Below are positions 12,851 to 25,385 of a DNA stretch of 64,000 nt, in pieces. The translations under genes were made by a program, and so were the position numbers. Source of the stretch: Labia minor (lineage: Eukaryota > Arthropoda > Insecta > Dermaptera > Spongiphoridae); the NCBI GenBank assembly GCA_963082975.1, contig OY720344.1, positions 72,196,546 to 72,260,545 on the forward strand, in the 5' to 3' direction. Under the pieces are notes generated by a model that saw nothing but the letters and a program-made list of their open reading frames with translations, did not search any database and had not been told where the DNA came from. Within the stretch, counting starts at the first letter, position 1. Every line of letters starts with the position of its first letter.

Positions 12851-15631
12851 GTCTCGATTAATTAATCTTTTTTTTGAAAAAGACAACAAATAAAAACATT
12901 TAATAAATAAAATCACATTTATAAAAATTGACTAATACATTCATTTAATTAGCTTTATTAGCTCATAAGTTTTTTCTTTTGAAGTTATTTGAATTTTTAT
13001 TATAAATAAATAAAAGAAAAACACACACATTAAAAAATATTTATTTGTTTACAGCAGTGATGACTGGGAAGAGGAGGACTTGCTCTTCATATATAGACAC
13101 CATTTGAGGTAAAGGACAAGGGAATCTCACTCTTCAGATCTTTCCTCATATTATACAATTTCCATTTTTGCGAAAATAATAATTAATTCGATTTCAAATT
13201 TCATTGTCTCAGTTTTTTTAAATACTGTTAAATTCCAAAAATAATTAAAAACTGTCTAGTCATGGATTTTTATAAAATTTTACCAGTGGATTTTTTTGTT
13301 AATTCCAAAGAAACTTTCCTTAAGTAGTTTTTCCGGATGACTTCTAGTTTACGGTATTAAAGTTATTAAAATTTGCATATAAATTCATTGATATTCTATT
13401 AAGCTACCATGTTTTAATCATTTGACCAACAGAGGGCTCCACTAATTTTCTTTTTTTTTTTTTTTTGGAGGGGGGTTCAGTTCGGATTGAATACAAAAAA
13501 TTAAAAAATTAATTAAATAATTTCCTTATATTCAAACCGAACCGAAAATTAGTGAAAAAGTGAAAAATTAGTGAATTAGTCAATAAAACATTACTTATTG
13601 GCTGCACATTTCGACGTTCATAATCAGCTAATCTGTTAAACTTAAAAAATCTTTATTTATCTCGTAAAACTAGAAGAGACCGAGAAATATTAAATGAGGA
13701 AATTATCTTTGGAATTAAAAAAGGAATCAACTAGCAAAGTTTCATTCAAATTCATGACATAACAACTAATCTAGACAATTACCTTTTTAAATACTCAAAG
13801 AATGACCAAATTTTTTAGTAATTTATAAATTATTAATCTAAATTTATGTCGTTATAATTCGTAAAAATTGAAATTAATTCAAAGAAAATTAAATATTTGT
13901 GATTATTTTTTTACATTTAAAATATCAGTTAACCGGAAGTAGCACTTTATTTAAATTATAATTCATTAAATATTCCTTCTTATTCAATATAATTATTATA
14001 ACTGAAATATAAAATCAAAAAGGTTAATATTAATGTATAAGATATTTAGATCGAAGAAAGATTAGTAAAAAGTATATTTATTAAAAAACCAAATGGAAAA
14101 CGACAAGTGGATGCGTAGTACATGAATGGAGTGGGAAGATAAAAGAATTATAAGAGATTATGTATTAAATGTAAGTCGTTAGAGATATAGATAGTTGGAG
14201 GAATATAATTAATTGTTCAAGCTAAATACTTTCGGTATTCGCACAAACTATTATACATTCTATGAATTAAAATTGAAAAAATTTTGCGTATATCATACCA
14301 TTTAACTTTAATTAATCTCATCTAATAAAGTAACCAATTCAAGGTCAGTGAATAAAATAATAATTAATTTTTATATTTCAATTTCAATATCATTAAGTAT
14401 ATATATATAGGTATATATTATAAAGCAAAAATCATCTTTTTAATTAATAGGTATCAGATAATGCTTATCTTTTATTTTGAATTCATTTAATTATTTTTAA
14501 GGTTCAATTGGTTTATTTAATTAATCAATATACCGATTTGACATTTTATATCTAGATATTTTTTTTTCTTTATTTAATTCATTATTTAAAACAATAAGTA
14601 AATACGTTTAACTTAGTACATACATAAACAAAAGTAAAAAAAAAGAAGCGTGTAGGAAGCAACTCTTTAGTTTTTACCTTTCAATATTTACCATTCTAGA
14701 ATGTGTTAAGTGTATCACAAGGTAGTATCTTCGGAATTAATTTTATTAGAGGAGGGAATTTGTATATCTAGATTCTAGATATATGAATATTTATTTTATT
14801 TCTAATTTATATATTATACTAATGTAGTTGAATTAATTTAGAATAATATAAATATCTTATATATAAAATTTTTATTTTCTAATATCTGTGCAAAAACAGT
14901 CAAATAAGAATGAAGGATAAAGATATGAAGTAGGTTGAATGAAGTTAAGATGTAATCATATAAAATGCATATGTAAATACTATTTATAGGTATGTATAGA
15001 TGTATAAATTCTTTTCATATCTTTAGATTGATTTTTTTTTATTGTAAATACATTTTTATCTAATTATCAAGAGCTTTCAAAAAAAGTTTATATATCATTT
15101 GAATTCATTTTATGTTAATATCCTAAAGGATTGTTAATAAAGAGAAATATCTGAATTAGTTCAAAAGATGAAAAATATAAGCAAATGAAACAAATATAAG
15201 GTAATTGTTGAAATTTATTGATCTAAACTTATAAAATTATCAATATATATATATTAATCTAACAACTAGACAAGATGAAATCCAATCCAAGGATTAGATT
15301 AATATTAACGTAATCAAATAATCTATCTAATTATTATGATTATTAGTATTATTATTATTTGTTTATATTGGACTTTAGGAATTGAAGCGCATATTAGCTA
15401 ACTATCGTATTAAATCTTATTCGAAGGGAATTTAAATAAATGTATAAATAATAAATAAAAGTTATTATAACTGTAAAAAAAGTGAATATGACCTTTGATT
15501 AATGTTATATAAATTTTTGGTTTCAAAACCTTCATTTAGAAAGCAAATGAAAAAATTGTAAATAAATTTAATTGAAGACAAATAAATCACTGACAAACTA
15601 TTATTTTTAGAGAAATTATAACAATAAATAA
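12851..15631. other. AT-rich intergenic DNA around a dispersed repeat
   Basis: A T19-type tract at about 13448-13466 is followed by GGAGGGGGGTTCAGTTCGGA. TTCAAACCGAACCG at about 13532 is roughly inverted to it and may be a small decayed fold-back. No gene apart from the repeat listed at 13640. Confidence 0.5.
13640..13765. repeat. Dispersed repeat related to 22110-22235 and 59330-59462
   Basis: TTTATCTCGTAAAACTAGAAG, GACCGAGA, TTGGAATTAAAAAAGGAATC and AACTAGCAAAGTTTCATTCA line up with the copies at 22.1 kb and 59.4 kb. No ends could be recognised here. Confidence 0.5.
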
Positions 15632-16297
15632 AATAAGTTGACCTGTGGCCAGGTCCGAACCGACCGACGGTTTGAAAAATTAATTTCCAGCTACAGAAAC
15701 AATTTCAAATAATTTTAATATATCTATTAATGTAATAGAAAACAAATATGAATATAACATAAATATTTTTAATTTTATTTTATTTATAATATATATGTAA
15801 GACCAGACTGTGACGTCATGAATGGCTTGATGACGTCATATAATTTTAAATCAAGTAAAAACTAATAAATATGATTTTTCTCGAGGATAAAACCAATACA
15901 AAGTGCATGATTCGTGGTGATATATAAAAAAATCTCCTCATGTGAAATTTGGTGTGAAAATAACCCTTTCCTTCCTATCGTCGATCGCTAATACTACCAC
16001 TTCCGGTTTCCGGATATACACCAAAAGTTGATCAATTCATCCCACTGATGCATTAAGTAAATATACCAAATTTAATCAAAATCGGTTGAGCCGTTCAGGC
16101 TGTACACATCTATACGGACGGACAGACGGACAGACGGACGGACAGACGGACGGACAGACGGACAGACGGACGGACAGACATCATGCTAAAAATACTTTTT
16201 TCTGTTTAGAAAATGCATGATTCGTGGAGATATGTAAAAATCTCCACATGTGAAATTTGGTGTGAAAACAATACCTCCCTTACTATCGTCGGTCGGT
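15632..16297 (-). mobile_element. Family 2 Helentron-like element, copy b (complete)
   Basis: This is a full minus-strand copy with AAGTTGACCTGTGGCCAGGTC at the 3' end, ACCGACCGACGG, a (CGGACAGA)n-type microsatellite at 16110-16180 and CTATCGTCGGTCGGT at the 5' end. It is very similar in content to copy a, with which it forms an inverted repeat separated by 4.9 kb. Confidence 0.8.
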
Positions 16298-19109
16298 AAC
16301 AAATAAATGAACATCTCCAACTTTTTGAATAGCTGTGGATAAATTGAATACTGATTTGATCAACATTAATTTTCCTTCATTATAAACGATCGTCTTGATA
16401 TTTACTAATTTGCAATGGTCTGTTTTCCTAAACATTTAGAAAAAGAAGAATTTAATTATTTTTAATTAATTAAAATTTTCTCAAATATGTGATAATAAAC
16501 TCGATCAAGCAGAATTTCATTGTCAAGATACTTTTATATTACTTACCAAGATGATCAAAAATGACTTTTTTTCTACTGGAGAGGTATTCATATATTATTT
16601 ATCTATCTATCACTCTTTATGATGCTGAAGTTATAAATATGGTCAAAGTATCATTATTATTATATTTATCTGTATAATTGCGAACATTTCCCCCCTTTTT
16701 TATATGATTTAATAGATAATCATAGAATTTTTAAATAAATAGATAATAAATAGATCGAATAATAGAAAATAATAAATAAAAAACTATCAAGATTAATAAG
16801 AAAAAAACTGATTGAATATTAAGATTATTCCCTTTATTATATGAATATAAAATTGCAAATTAAATGAAACACTTTAATACATTTAGTTTAAAATTAGGAT
16901 TGAATTGATTTCTTATGATTGCTCAATTGACCGGTTCATAATTATTATATTACAACATGTTTAATTAAACTTACCAATAGTATAATTGATAACCATTTGT
17001 TAGGAAAGAGAAAAAGATTTTGTTTAAATAAAAATTACAAATATCAATTGATAATTAATTGAATTTATTGAGAAATTTTAAATTATCTATTTATAATATA
17101 AATGTTAATTGAAGTTTGGTTGCATATATTTAAGGGGGTCTCATTACAAAAATATTTGAAGGTAATTAATATAGTATAATTAATCAATTATTATTAATTT
17201 TAAGAAATAAAATATGTTTTAATTGATTAAAATTTACATTTAATTTTAATTTTATTTACTTTTTCATTTTTTTACAGCTAATTTACAATAAGAATCAATA
17301 AACATGAATAATGAAGTTTTATTAAAATAATAATACATTTAAAAGTACTACTTTTATAGAAAATAATAATAATCAGTTTGATAAATCATTAAAAAATTAT
17401 TTAAACATAAATAAAAAATAACTTTAGTTTAATTAAAAAATATCTCAATCAAGTGATAATAAATATTATGTATATTTTATTAAAGCATACATAAATTTGC
17501 TTATGATAATCTTTTATTTTTTTTTCTTCATGCTTTATTCAAGATCAAGGCGAAATGGAAACATTGACTTCACTTTAAGAGGAAAATGGAGGGGGAGTTT
17601 ATATCTGCCAAGTGTCATCCAATCATCATCAAAACAATGAAGATATAAAATTCTGGAATCTGAAACAGAAAAAAACTTCTTTTGACTATTCCTAAATATC
17701 AAAGATTAATTAATAATAATTATAAATATGAATAAAATTATATAAAAATGTTTTGTCTTAATTCAAACCATCTATTAATATACATGTTAAATTGATAATA
17801 AATGATACAGAAGTTAAAGAAAGTCATCATTATAAATATTATAGTTTCCTTTAAGATTTTATATCAGTAGAAAATTAAATAATAAATATTAGCAGAATTC
17901 AAATTATTATGTATTAATATTCAGATTGGTCAAAAATTCATTAATTTTATTAAGGGTACATTGCTATGATCGGATTCATTATTTTAGGGAGACCAAGAGA
18001 CCAATTATGCTAATTTGAAGTTTTGAGCTATAAATATTTTACTATATTATTAATTATTATTTATGTGTGTATCTTATACTTTGAAGCAACAGAATATAAA
18101 ATATCTAAGTATGTAGTATAATATTATTAAATAAATTTTATTTAAAAAAATTATAAATTTTATTACATTTAAAATTTTAATAAATTGATAATATTTTTCT
18201 TTTTATTTAAGTATAATTTTAGATGAAATTAATTTTATAAATAGATAGTTTTTTGACTATAATCATAGAGAGAGACCAAGGGAACATTTTTGAATTAGTT
18301 ATATCATATATTTTATAAAAAATTTTTTAATATTATTTTAAAAAAATATATAAAAATAATTTCAATATATTTATTGTCTAGTTGGCAAATTATAAAATCT
18401 GATTTTAATTAATATGATACGTTTATATTTTTTATTTATGTATTATAATAAAATAAGTCTATTGAATAATATAATATATTTAATAATTTATTTAATTATT
18501 TATAAGTTTAACTTATTTCATTTGCTGAAAAATATTATTTTTCATCATATTCATCATTAAATAAAATATAAAATACTTTTAAAACTTAATATTCGAAATT
18601 CATAATATTAAAAAATTAAATAAAGTAAAAAATAAGGTATTTTCAAAATTCCACCAGAAATGGGATTTTTGTTATTTTTTCATAATTTAATTAAGAATAA
18701 ATTAAATTAAATTAAAAATAATCTAACATAATCATTATAATATTTTATTGATAATAAAATAATTTTCATTAACGAAATTTTCAATTTCAAATCGACTAAA
18801 TCGATTAAATAAAACACTAAAACCTTAAAAAATCTAACGAAAAAATAAAAATAAAATAAAATTATAAAAACACGTGTTATAGAAGAGACAGATATAAACG
18901 AATTTTAATTTTCCATTTATTTTTAGTCTTATTTTGTTTTGATAAATCTCTAAAAAAACTTTGCAATTTCTGGAATCAATGACTTCTAAGAGATAACAAT
19001 TACTGCTTACTTTTGAAAAAAAAAACTGAAAACTGATGATTTATATAAATAAAATTATTTTCTTAAAATCTATTTCATCCATTTCTTTCAAATTTATTCT
19101 TTAGATTAG
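16298..19109. other. AT-rich intergenic DNA, no gene
   Basis: Only short complex tracts (17540-17640 with GATCAAGGCGAAATGG and GTGTCATCCAATCATC). No frame or repeat family recognised. Confidence 0.5.
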
Positions 19110-19300
19110 TGAATACAAAGCCAGCTTTGTGGGCCACCATTTTCTTCCTGTCAGCCATGATAAGTGAAGGCTTGTTTGGCTGTTCAAGGGGCCGACTGCC
19201 CAAATCTTGTCATTTGATCCGAGATTTTTCCATTGGCTAGGAAACGGCTCGCGAATGACGTTCGCGTTTCTCTGATAACCCGAGCACCAATAAAGTATAA
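19110..19300. other. GC-richer single-copy island (putative cis-regulatory)
   Basis: It contains GCCAGCTTTGTGGGCCACCA, GAAACGGCTCGCGAATGACG (inverted CG words) and CCAATAAAG, followed by a CT-rich stretch to 19545. No ORF spans it, and no repeat family in the window matches it. Confidence 0.35.
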
Positions 19301-19649
19301 AAATTATCTGATTAGTTTATAATAATTAGTCCCCTTCCCTCCCTCCTTCTTCATTTGAGAATTTATCTCGTTTCATTATACACAAAGTAATCAAAGAGCA
19401 AGCTCTCTGACCAGAGGGCAGTAATAATTATTTTTTTTCCCATTTAATTCAGACTTTGTGTGCTTCCTTCTCCATCTTCCAATCTTCCCCCTCCCCCTCT
19501 TACCAACATCATATTACAATCTTTCTACTCATTGAAACTCTTATACTGTATTATCTTTTCTAATTAATCCAATTAATTTTTTAATTTATTTATAAAACAA
19601 TAAGCCAATATATATGATATGTTATTTTCAGGTAATTTTAATTGTAAAA

Positions 19650-19770
19650 TTTGGTTCTCAGTGTATCGGTGCCCATTTTGGAGTCATTTTCAAGAGAGTT
19701 AATTTAGTAGAGAGTGGAGTTCTGGGTCTGAGGCTCTGTGATCAAGGATCGAAATTTGGAAGCCTAAATC
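19650..19770 (-). mobile_element. Degenerate Penelope-like terminal fragment
   Basis: Read on the minus strand, CTCTTGAAAATGACTCCAAA, TGGGCACCGATACACTG and the preceding CTCAGACCCAGAACTCC align with the arms of the inverted element at 44261-44987, where the matching words are TGGCGCCAAAATGGGTGCC and GAAACGTC. The hammerhead-type GAAAC is mutated to GATAC. A 62-codon open frame across it is not a gene. Confidence 0.5.
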
Positions 19771-19943
19771 TCACAATTAAATCTGAAAATAATTTCTCAT
19801 AATAATAAAAACTTTCACGGAAACCAAAACTAACCAATATATCTATGTAAATAATGTTGAATAAGATTACAAATAAAGGAAAAACAAAATAGGATTTAAT
19901 TTCCCAAAAATTCTAAATCACATATTAATATTATCTATTTCTA

Positions 19944-20330
19944 CAGTCTTATATATATCTCATTTAGTTTATAATTCTTACTAAACATACTAAATTTTTT
20001 CTTTTCTTTTTTTTTATAACTATATATATATATTATAATTTTATTTAAAATAAAAAGGACATATATTTACTATTCTTTTTAAATTGAAGGATCTAATGAG
20101 ACGTAATAAAATAGGCATGTGGTGAGTGGAGGGAGTTGTTATCGACTTGCAGGAAAAGGCTACCTGAAACCGAGCAAAGCTCAGCGAAATTTCTTCAAAG
20201 ATTTTTTAGTCGTCTGAAATGTTCTTTTATATCCGAGTAGCTTAGAGGCAGACGAAGAAATAAATATATATCACATTTAGTTTATATTTCTTAATAAACA
20301 TACTACATTTTTCTTTTCTTTTTTTTATTA
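19944..20330. repeat. 70-bp direct repeats flanking a 250-bp GC-richer segment
   Basis: TCATTTAGTTTATAATTCTT, ACTAAACATACTAAATTTTT and TTCTTTTCTTTTTTTT at 19958-20013 recur almost unchanged at 20271-20326. Between them lies a more complex segment (20095-20260) with GACTTGCAGGAAAAGGCTAC and ACCGAGCAAAGCTCAGCG. A local duplication spanning about 315 bp, or an insertion flanked by a long duplication, would both fit. Confidence 0.75.
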
Positions 20331-20619
20331 ACATAAATGGGAGATAATTTAAAAAAAAAGACAATAAATAATTAATTTAATATATATATTTGATTTAAAC
20401 TTATTTCTATCTATTTTCAACCAAATAATAATATTTTAATGAAGTTTTAATAATCTTTAACTTATTTTCTAATTTCTTTACTTCCGAAATAATATCTATC
20501 AATAAAATTCAAAAGTTAATTTTCAATTAAATATACTCTATGGTAACAATTGTTTGCAACAATTTATATTTCATCAATATACGGTTTTAAGCACTTATTT
20601 GTGGAAAAACCAATTGAGA

Positions 20620-20785
20620 ATCAACAGGTTGATAGACCAAGGATGTGATGGTTAGACTATTTAATAAGGGATGTGAGGAAGTTGGGAGAGTGTAAGAATT
20701 GGATGGAGGTGGTTCGGATTAGGGACTTGACTTTGTGACAGCCAAGAAGAGCTTTCTAGTTTCCTAGGGTTAGGTTTTGTAGTAT
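20620..20785 (+). pseudogene. Non-LTR retrotransposon 3' fragment (ORF2 C-terminus)
   Basis: The sequence TGATAGACCAAGGATGTGAT, AGGGATGTGAGGAAG, TTCGGATTAGGGACTTGAC, CAGCCAAGAAGAGCTTTC parallels the copy at 26.9-27.7 kb (GAAGACCAAGGATGCTGTGG, GGGACGTGAGAGAGATG, CAGAATAGGGACACTTGGAG). It corresponds to the C-terminal GRPRxRWxD...QDRxxWRxxx...AKxF region of the ORF2 protein. It is short, frameshifted and non-functional. Confidence 0.6.
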
Positions 20786-21524
20786 TTGAAGAAATATATG
20801 AATATTGTAAATAGATTCATTTAATTAATTAATTTATTTTTCCTTTTTCATTAAAAATAATTGATTGGTTTGAATTTTTAAACAGCTTAATATAAGATTA
20901 ATACAATTAAATAATTTCTTTTTTAAGAATTGATTTTTATTTAAATGTTTTTTGACATACCTATCATAATATTTACTATTATTAATTTGATTTCTATATT
21001 TGCATATAAAAGAAATTAAAACAAGCATCCTAATATTATTTAAGACACTTAAAAATAAAGAGGATAATTAAGTAATTATATAAATAATATTTTATCAAAT
21101 CATTAATTGTAATATTAAAATAAATAATTATAATTAAAAATTGATTATAGAATATAAAATTTGATAAAAATTAAATGTGAAATAACACCTATTGATATAA
21201 ACTACAATATTCATTTGAATAATATTTCTATAATTGTATTTAACTTATATGAGAATTATAAAATTTTATGTATTTTATTTTTTATTCCTTTAAAAATATT
21301 GGATAATATTCATTCAATTTTTTGATGACGGTTTTGCCCCTCTAAAAATATTATTATATTGAGTATATACTATTATTAATGTAAGAAATATATTTTTTAA
21401 AAGTAAAATTTTTTATAAAAAAAAATATCCGTTCAAATCTGATTTCATTTATTTTAACGCTCGAAATTTTTCACTTCATTGTTTTTCCCTTAACGGGATC
21501 CTAATAGAATTAACATTAACAAAA

Positions 21525-21660
21525 AAAGAAGAGCGACATTGGGTGGAGGGGGAAGGACTGGATAACTTGCAAAGGGGGTGGCTATCATTTATAGACTTTG
21601 AACAAGACAAAAAACTCCTTCCATTTGAAAATGATTTCTGAGAGAATGAGATTAAAAATG
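21525..21660. other. Small GC-richer island
   Basis: ACATTGGGTGGAGGGGGAAG and GCAAAGGGGGTGGCTATCAT stand out from AT-rich flanks. No frame, no repeat partner seen. Confidence 0.25.
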
Positions 21661-22109
21661 ATTTATTCGCCTACTAACTTTTATTTGAATTATTAAGCCA
21701 AGGGAGAGTGAAAGAGAACGATATAATGAAATTTAAAAAATCCTCTTTTTGAACAATTCTTTTTCAGATGTTATCATATTAAAGAATATACCTACACCGA
21801 ATTTAAAAATTCATTTTGCGGTAAGGGAGAGAGAGAGAGAGTCATTTAATTTATTGATTTAAATTATAAATAGAATACTAAAAGGAATTATGAAAAAAAT
21901 ATTAAATGACTTTTTTTTTAATAAATAAATAACAAAAAAATATATAAATAAATTTATTGGGAATAAACTCAAATTGGGGAAGTCAATTTCTATTATATGT
22001 TATAGAAAAGCATAAAATATATTTACTTAAATATATAATACATAAAATGTATATAAATAAATTATATAAAAATTGTACACTTATATGTATGAAAAAAAAC
22101 TTTAATAAT

Positions 22110-22235
22110 TTTTATCTCGTAAACCAGAAGCGACCGCCAGATACTTTTTACGGAAAGCTTGTTTGGAATCAAAAAAGGAATATACTGGTAAAGTTTTATC
22201 AAAATCCATCATACATATATTTAAGTGTATAATTA
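22110..22235. repeat. Dispersed repeat related to 13640-13765
   Basis: TTTATCTCGTAAACCAGAAG, CGACCGCCAGATACTTTTTA and TTGGAATCAAAAAAGGAATA share order and spacing with the 13.7-kb copy. The 91-codon frame at 21957-22232 covers it but is AT-driven and not recognised as a protein. Confidence 0.5.
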
Positions 22236-22399
22236 CCTAAAACTAAGTTCAAATCATTGATTTGGATTTTCTAATTCTCTTTATTTAGATATATATAAAT
22301 AAATTTTAATTGAATTAATTAACTTATGAAATATTCAGATTCTTTTAGATACATAAAAAATATAGGTTGACCCATCCCAATATAAATAATACTAGCTGC

Positions 22400-22456
22400 T
22401 CCGAGCGCCTTCGGCGCTCTTCACACCTAGACGGGGGCTCCGCCCCCTGTACCCCC
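22400..22456 (-). repeat. Twin GC hairpins at the non-LTR element's 3' end
   Basis: GAGCGCC-TTC-GGCGCTC (7-bp stem) is followed by GGGGGC-TCC-GCCCCC (6-bp stem), 13 bp apart. In the surrounding AT-rich DNA this is striking. The related copy near 27640-27670 keeps only traces (CGTCTAGCTGCTCTGAGCG). They sit at the element's 3' terminus, where reverse transcriptase recognition is expected. Confidence 0.75.
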
Positions 22457-23001
22457 GAGTGATACATAGTATTTGGTTGAAAGTCTGTATGTAAAAGGTT
22501 TTCATCCATTTTGTTTCAATCAGTATAAGTAGATAAGACATGTATTTGTTTTCTTGTAAAATATATTTTAATTTAATCAGTAAATTAATTATATATTATT
22601 ATTGTATTTATCTAACTCTGTGTCTCTACAGTTTTCGAAAGTTCTTAGCCGCAGCATCCACATTTCTCTAATCGTCCCTATCCTGAGCTACAACCTAATC
22701 CTACCCTGTCCCATCTCTCCCATGTCCCTTCCTTCATTGTCCACCCACCTTGGTCCTTGGTCTTCCACCGGATGTTTCCCAATCGGTTTCTCCCAATTTC
22801 TAGTTTCTCCAATTCCAACCACGTCCCCTTCCCATCCCAGCCTTCTTGATTTTATAATCTTAACTATATCTGGACATTATTTCTCGTTATGCCATCTCCG
22901 CCATCCCCCTGTGACCTCATCTTCTTTTGGCCTATAAATGCTGCAAACAATATTAATCTCACAAATACTCTAAATCTACTCTCGTCTCCCAGAGTCATCG
23001 A

Positions 23002-23176
23002 TAGGGTGACCAAACGTCCCGTCTTTAGGTGCTCTGTCCCAAAAATGTCTTCGGGACACCCTACTGTTTTTTCAATATTTAGGACATTTCGTAATTTTTT
23101 TTTCAAAATTTTTTCAATTTAGTTCTATAAAATACTGTTTGTCCCGGTTTGGTGTTTTCGAAATATGGTCACCCTA
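23002..23176. mobile_element. 175-bp hAT-type MITE with 8-bp target duplication
   Basis: The ends are inverted (TAGGGTGACCA...TGGTCACCCTA), and the insertion is flanked on both sides by GTCATCGA (22994-23001 and 23177-23184). An 8-bp duplication with TAGGGTGACC-type ends is characteristic of hAT elements. Internal words such as ACGTCCCG and GTCCCGG occur. There is no coding capacity. It is nested in the non-LTR fragment and so inserted after it. Removing it restores the retroelement's ...TCATCGATCAAC... continuity. Confidence 0.88.
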
Positions 23177-23984
23177 GTCATCGATCAACATGAAAAATAA
23201 TTGTTTTATATATTTTAATTTTGATCCTCTTTGATGAGATTAGCCCCTTTACTGCATAATAACAGGCGTTACTCAATTACAACGTCGATTTAAATTCTTC
23301 TCGAATATTATTATCTTTCGTGATTAGAGATCTTAAGTATTTAAATATTTATACTTTTTCAAATTCTACATTTTGTATGTTAATTGTATCTAAGTCGTAT
23401 CCGTATCATAATTCTTGAATTTTTTTGTTTAATTACATTTCGGTTGATTTTTCCCCAATTTCTCTAATCATATGTCTCCTCTTCCAGTCCAATTCATTTA
23501 CCTATCAATGTTGCATAAGGAATTTAAATTTCTTAATTTGGCTAGAACACTCCATTTTTTAAAATTTTAAATAGAGGGAGAGAGAGAGAGTTTCTAATTA
23601 TATATATATATCTGTTTCTATGACAGCAAAAAAGTAAACAAATTACATCCATACAAACACTCTCCTTTATATATATTTCTGGAAAATGGAACACCCGCAG
23701 CTCAGCTCAGGAGTTACCTAAGATTCTAATTTCTTTTTTATTTTTCATCATTTGAGGTACCCTTCACCTCAGAAAAATTTGGTTACCTTACTCCTTGTAG
23801 TTTAGGCTCTGGAGTTTTTTGCGTACAGACGGACACTATCGTATTAAATATATAGATACCTTACTTAACTTTCATAGGTTATTTCTAGAATATTTAACCA
23901 CTGAAATCATAATTGATAACTATTTTATTAATTTTTAATTATTTTTTTTGCGTTTAAAACGCTTTCTTCGATTTAATATGACAA

Positions 23985-24155
23985 TTTAGAGTTTGGCATG
24001 ACTAACTGTTGTCCCGTGAACTCTGATTCGATTCCCGGGCCTTTCAAGAGAATTTCTGTTTCTGATGGCTGGCATATAGGAGGCATATAGAGGTTCATCT
24101 AGATTATGTGACCATAATTGGGGAGCTTAAGCTTAAGAAGGTAAAATGTTGCGAG
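23985..24155 (+). mobile_element. tRNA-derived SINE-like element, copy 1
   Basis: TAGAGTTTGGC (23987-23997) resembles a pol III A box, and GATTCGATTCC (24025-24035) a B box, 38 nt apart as in tRNA genes. The body then reads AAGAGAATTTCTG, GGCATATAG and GACCATAATTGGGGAGCTTA. A second copy at 47.9-48.2 kb, in the opposite orientation, shares the same order of words. The tRNA part is too decayed to be a tRNA gene. Confidence 0.55.
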
Positions 24156-25194
24156 GATATAATTCAGAGGATTTAGATCTAAATCTATTTCAACCACAGA
24201 ATTAACTTAAGTATTAACTTATATGTATATACTTATAAGTATAAGTATTTTTAATTATATGATGATATGATAATTACAGTGAATAAGCATATAAGCAATC
24301 TCTATACAAGCAACTTTTATTAGTTCAACTGTTCTATATAAGCAACTTATTTTTTTAAAACTGAATATTTGAGTTGACAGCAGTTCACATCAACATAACC
24401 TCAAATTTTAAAAAATTATGTTATTCGAATATGTTTGTGTTTTGCACTGCTAGTATTAAAGTTAATTTCTGATAATTAGATAGCTATTTATATTTATTCT
24501 CTCACATAGTTTAGTTAGTAAAAGAAATATGGAAAAAAAATATTTTTCAGACCGTAAGTATTTATAAACTCCCTTTTTTCCTATAAGAAACTTTTTTATT
24601 GAAATTGGTTCAAATGAGTTGCTTATATAGAGCGTTCATTGTATTAAATTTAAACTTGTGACCTTTGAATTCTTGTCTTAAGTTTTATATGCCTGTAATA
24701 TACCACTCTACTTCACTAAGTGTGTTAATAAATGTATTTAATAAGAGGCTTGTGCCCTCGCTATCAAGTTCCATATTTCAGGTAGAAAAATCATCTACCA
24801 GTTTTTTTTTAAATTCTAAAGAAACTTAAGAAATTATATTATTCAAATTTTAAATTTAAATATAATTAAAAGTATGACTTAATAAAATCAATTTATATTT
24901 AAAATAAATTTATCAGTACTTATGTTTTATTAATAAAAATTTTCTAATAAAATTGAAAAAAATGTTAAAATATTGTATTATAAAATTAAAGAATTGAATA
25001 CAAAGTTTTATACAAACTATGATAACTTTGAATTTTACATATATTTTTTTTCAATAACAAATGTATGATCTAATTATTTCTATTTTCTAGCATTATTATA
25101 CCCTTGAAAAAGAATACATATACTAACATTTATATTAATTTTTTTTTTTTGTTTTTGATAAGAAATATTTTTCTATAATATGATAAAGTTATTT
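24156..25194. other. AT-rich intergenic DNA
   Basis: It holds ATAAGCAACTTTTATTAGTT at about 24305 and the related CTATATAAGCAACTTATTTT at about 24335, a minor local repeat. No gene. Confidence 0.45.
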
Positions 25195-25385
25195 GATGTG
25201 TTGAGAAGGAAGGGAAGATGACCGCTCGCAGTCTACTCTTCTAGACGGACAGACTGTTATCGACTATCCAATAACCACGGAGAGACGAGATGACTGACAA
25301 GGCCGTGGGATTCTAGAATCACATCCCCCTCCTTTCCTCTCAATCATATTCCTTTCAAGGGAGAGTGGATCGAGTGAATTTAATA
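25195..25385. other. GC-richer single-copy island (putative cis-regulatory)
   Basis: It contains GAAGATGACCGCTCGCAGTC, TCTTCTAGACGGACAGACTG, ACTATCCAATAACCACGG and GATTCTAGAATC (a 12-bp palindrome), and ends CT-rich. No protein-like frame. Confidence 0.35.

Larger units (their letters stand above)
22391..23530 (-). pseudogene. Non-LTR retrotransposon 3' fragment with its 3' UTR (hosts a hAT MITE)
   Basis: Minus-strand remnant of the element family that encodes a reverse transcriptase C-terminus. From the 5' side (23.5 kb) it covers the IYKTIIF-type segment and then, after the nested MITE at 23002-23176, the TLGDESR... and ...YRPKEDEV-like segment, the GRPRPRWVDNE motif and the AKNF end near 22640. 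It continues into a 3' UTR that contains ACTGATTGAAACAAAATGG and ends in two GC-rich hairpins at 22405-22455. Frameshifts and stops are numerous. Open frames on either strand across it are by-products. Confidence 0.75.

Noticed and set aside
22602..22937. 111-codon plus frame, Ser/Pro/Leu-rich
   Set aside because: It is antisense to the non-LTR retroelement fragment, whose minus strand carries the recognisable ORF2 words.
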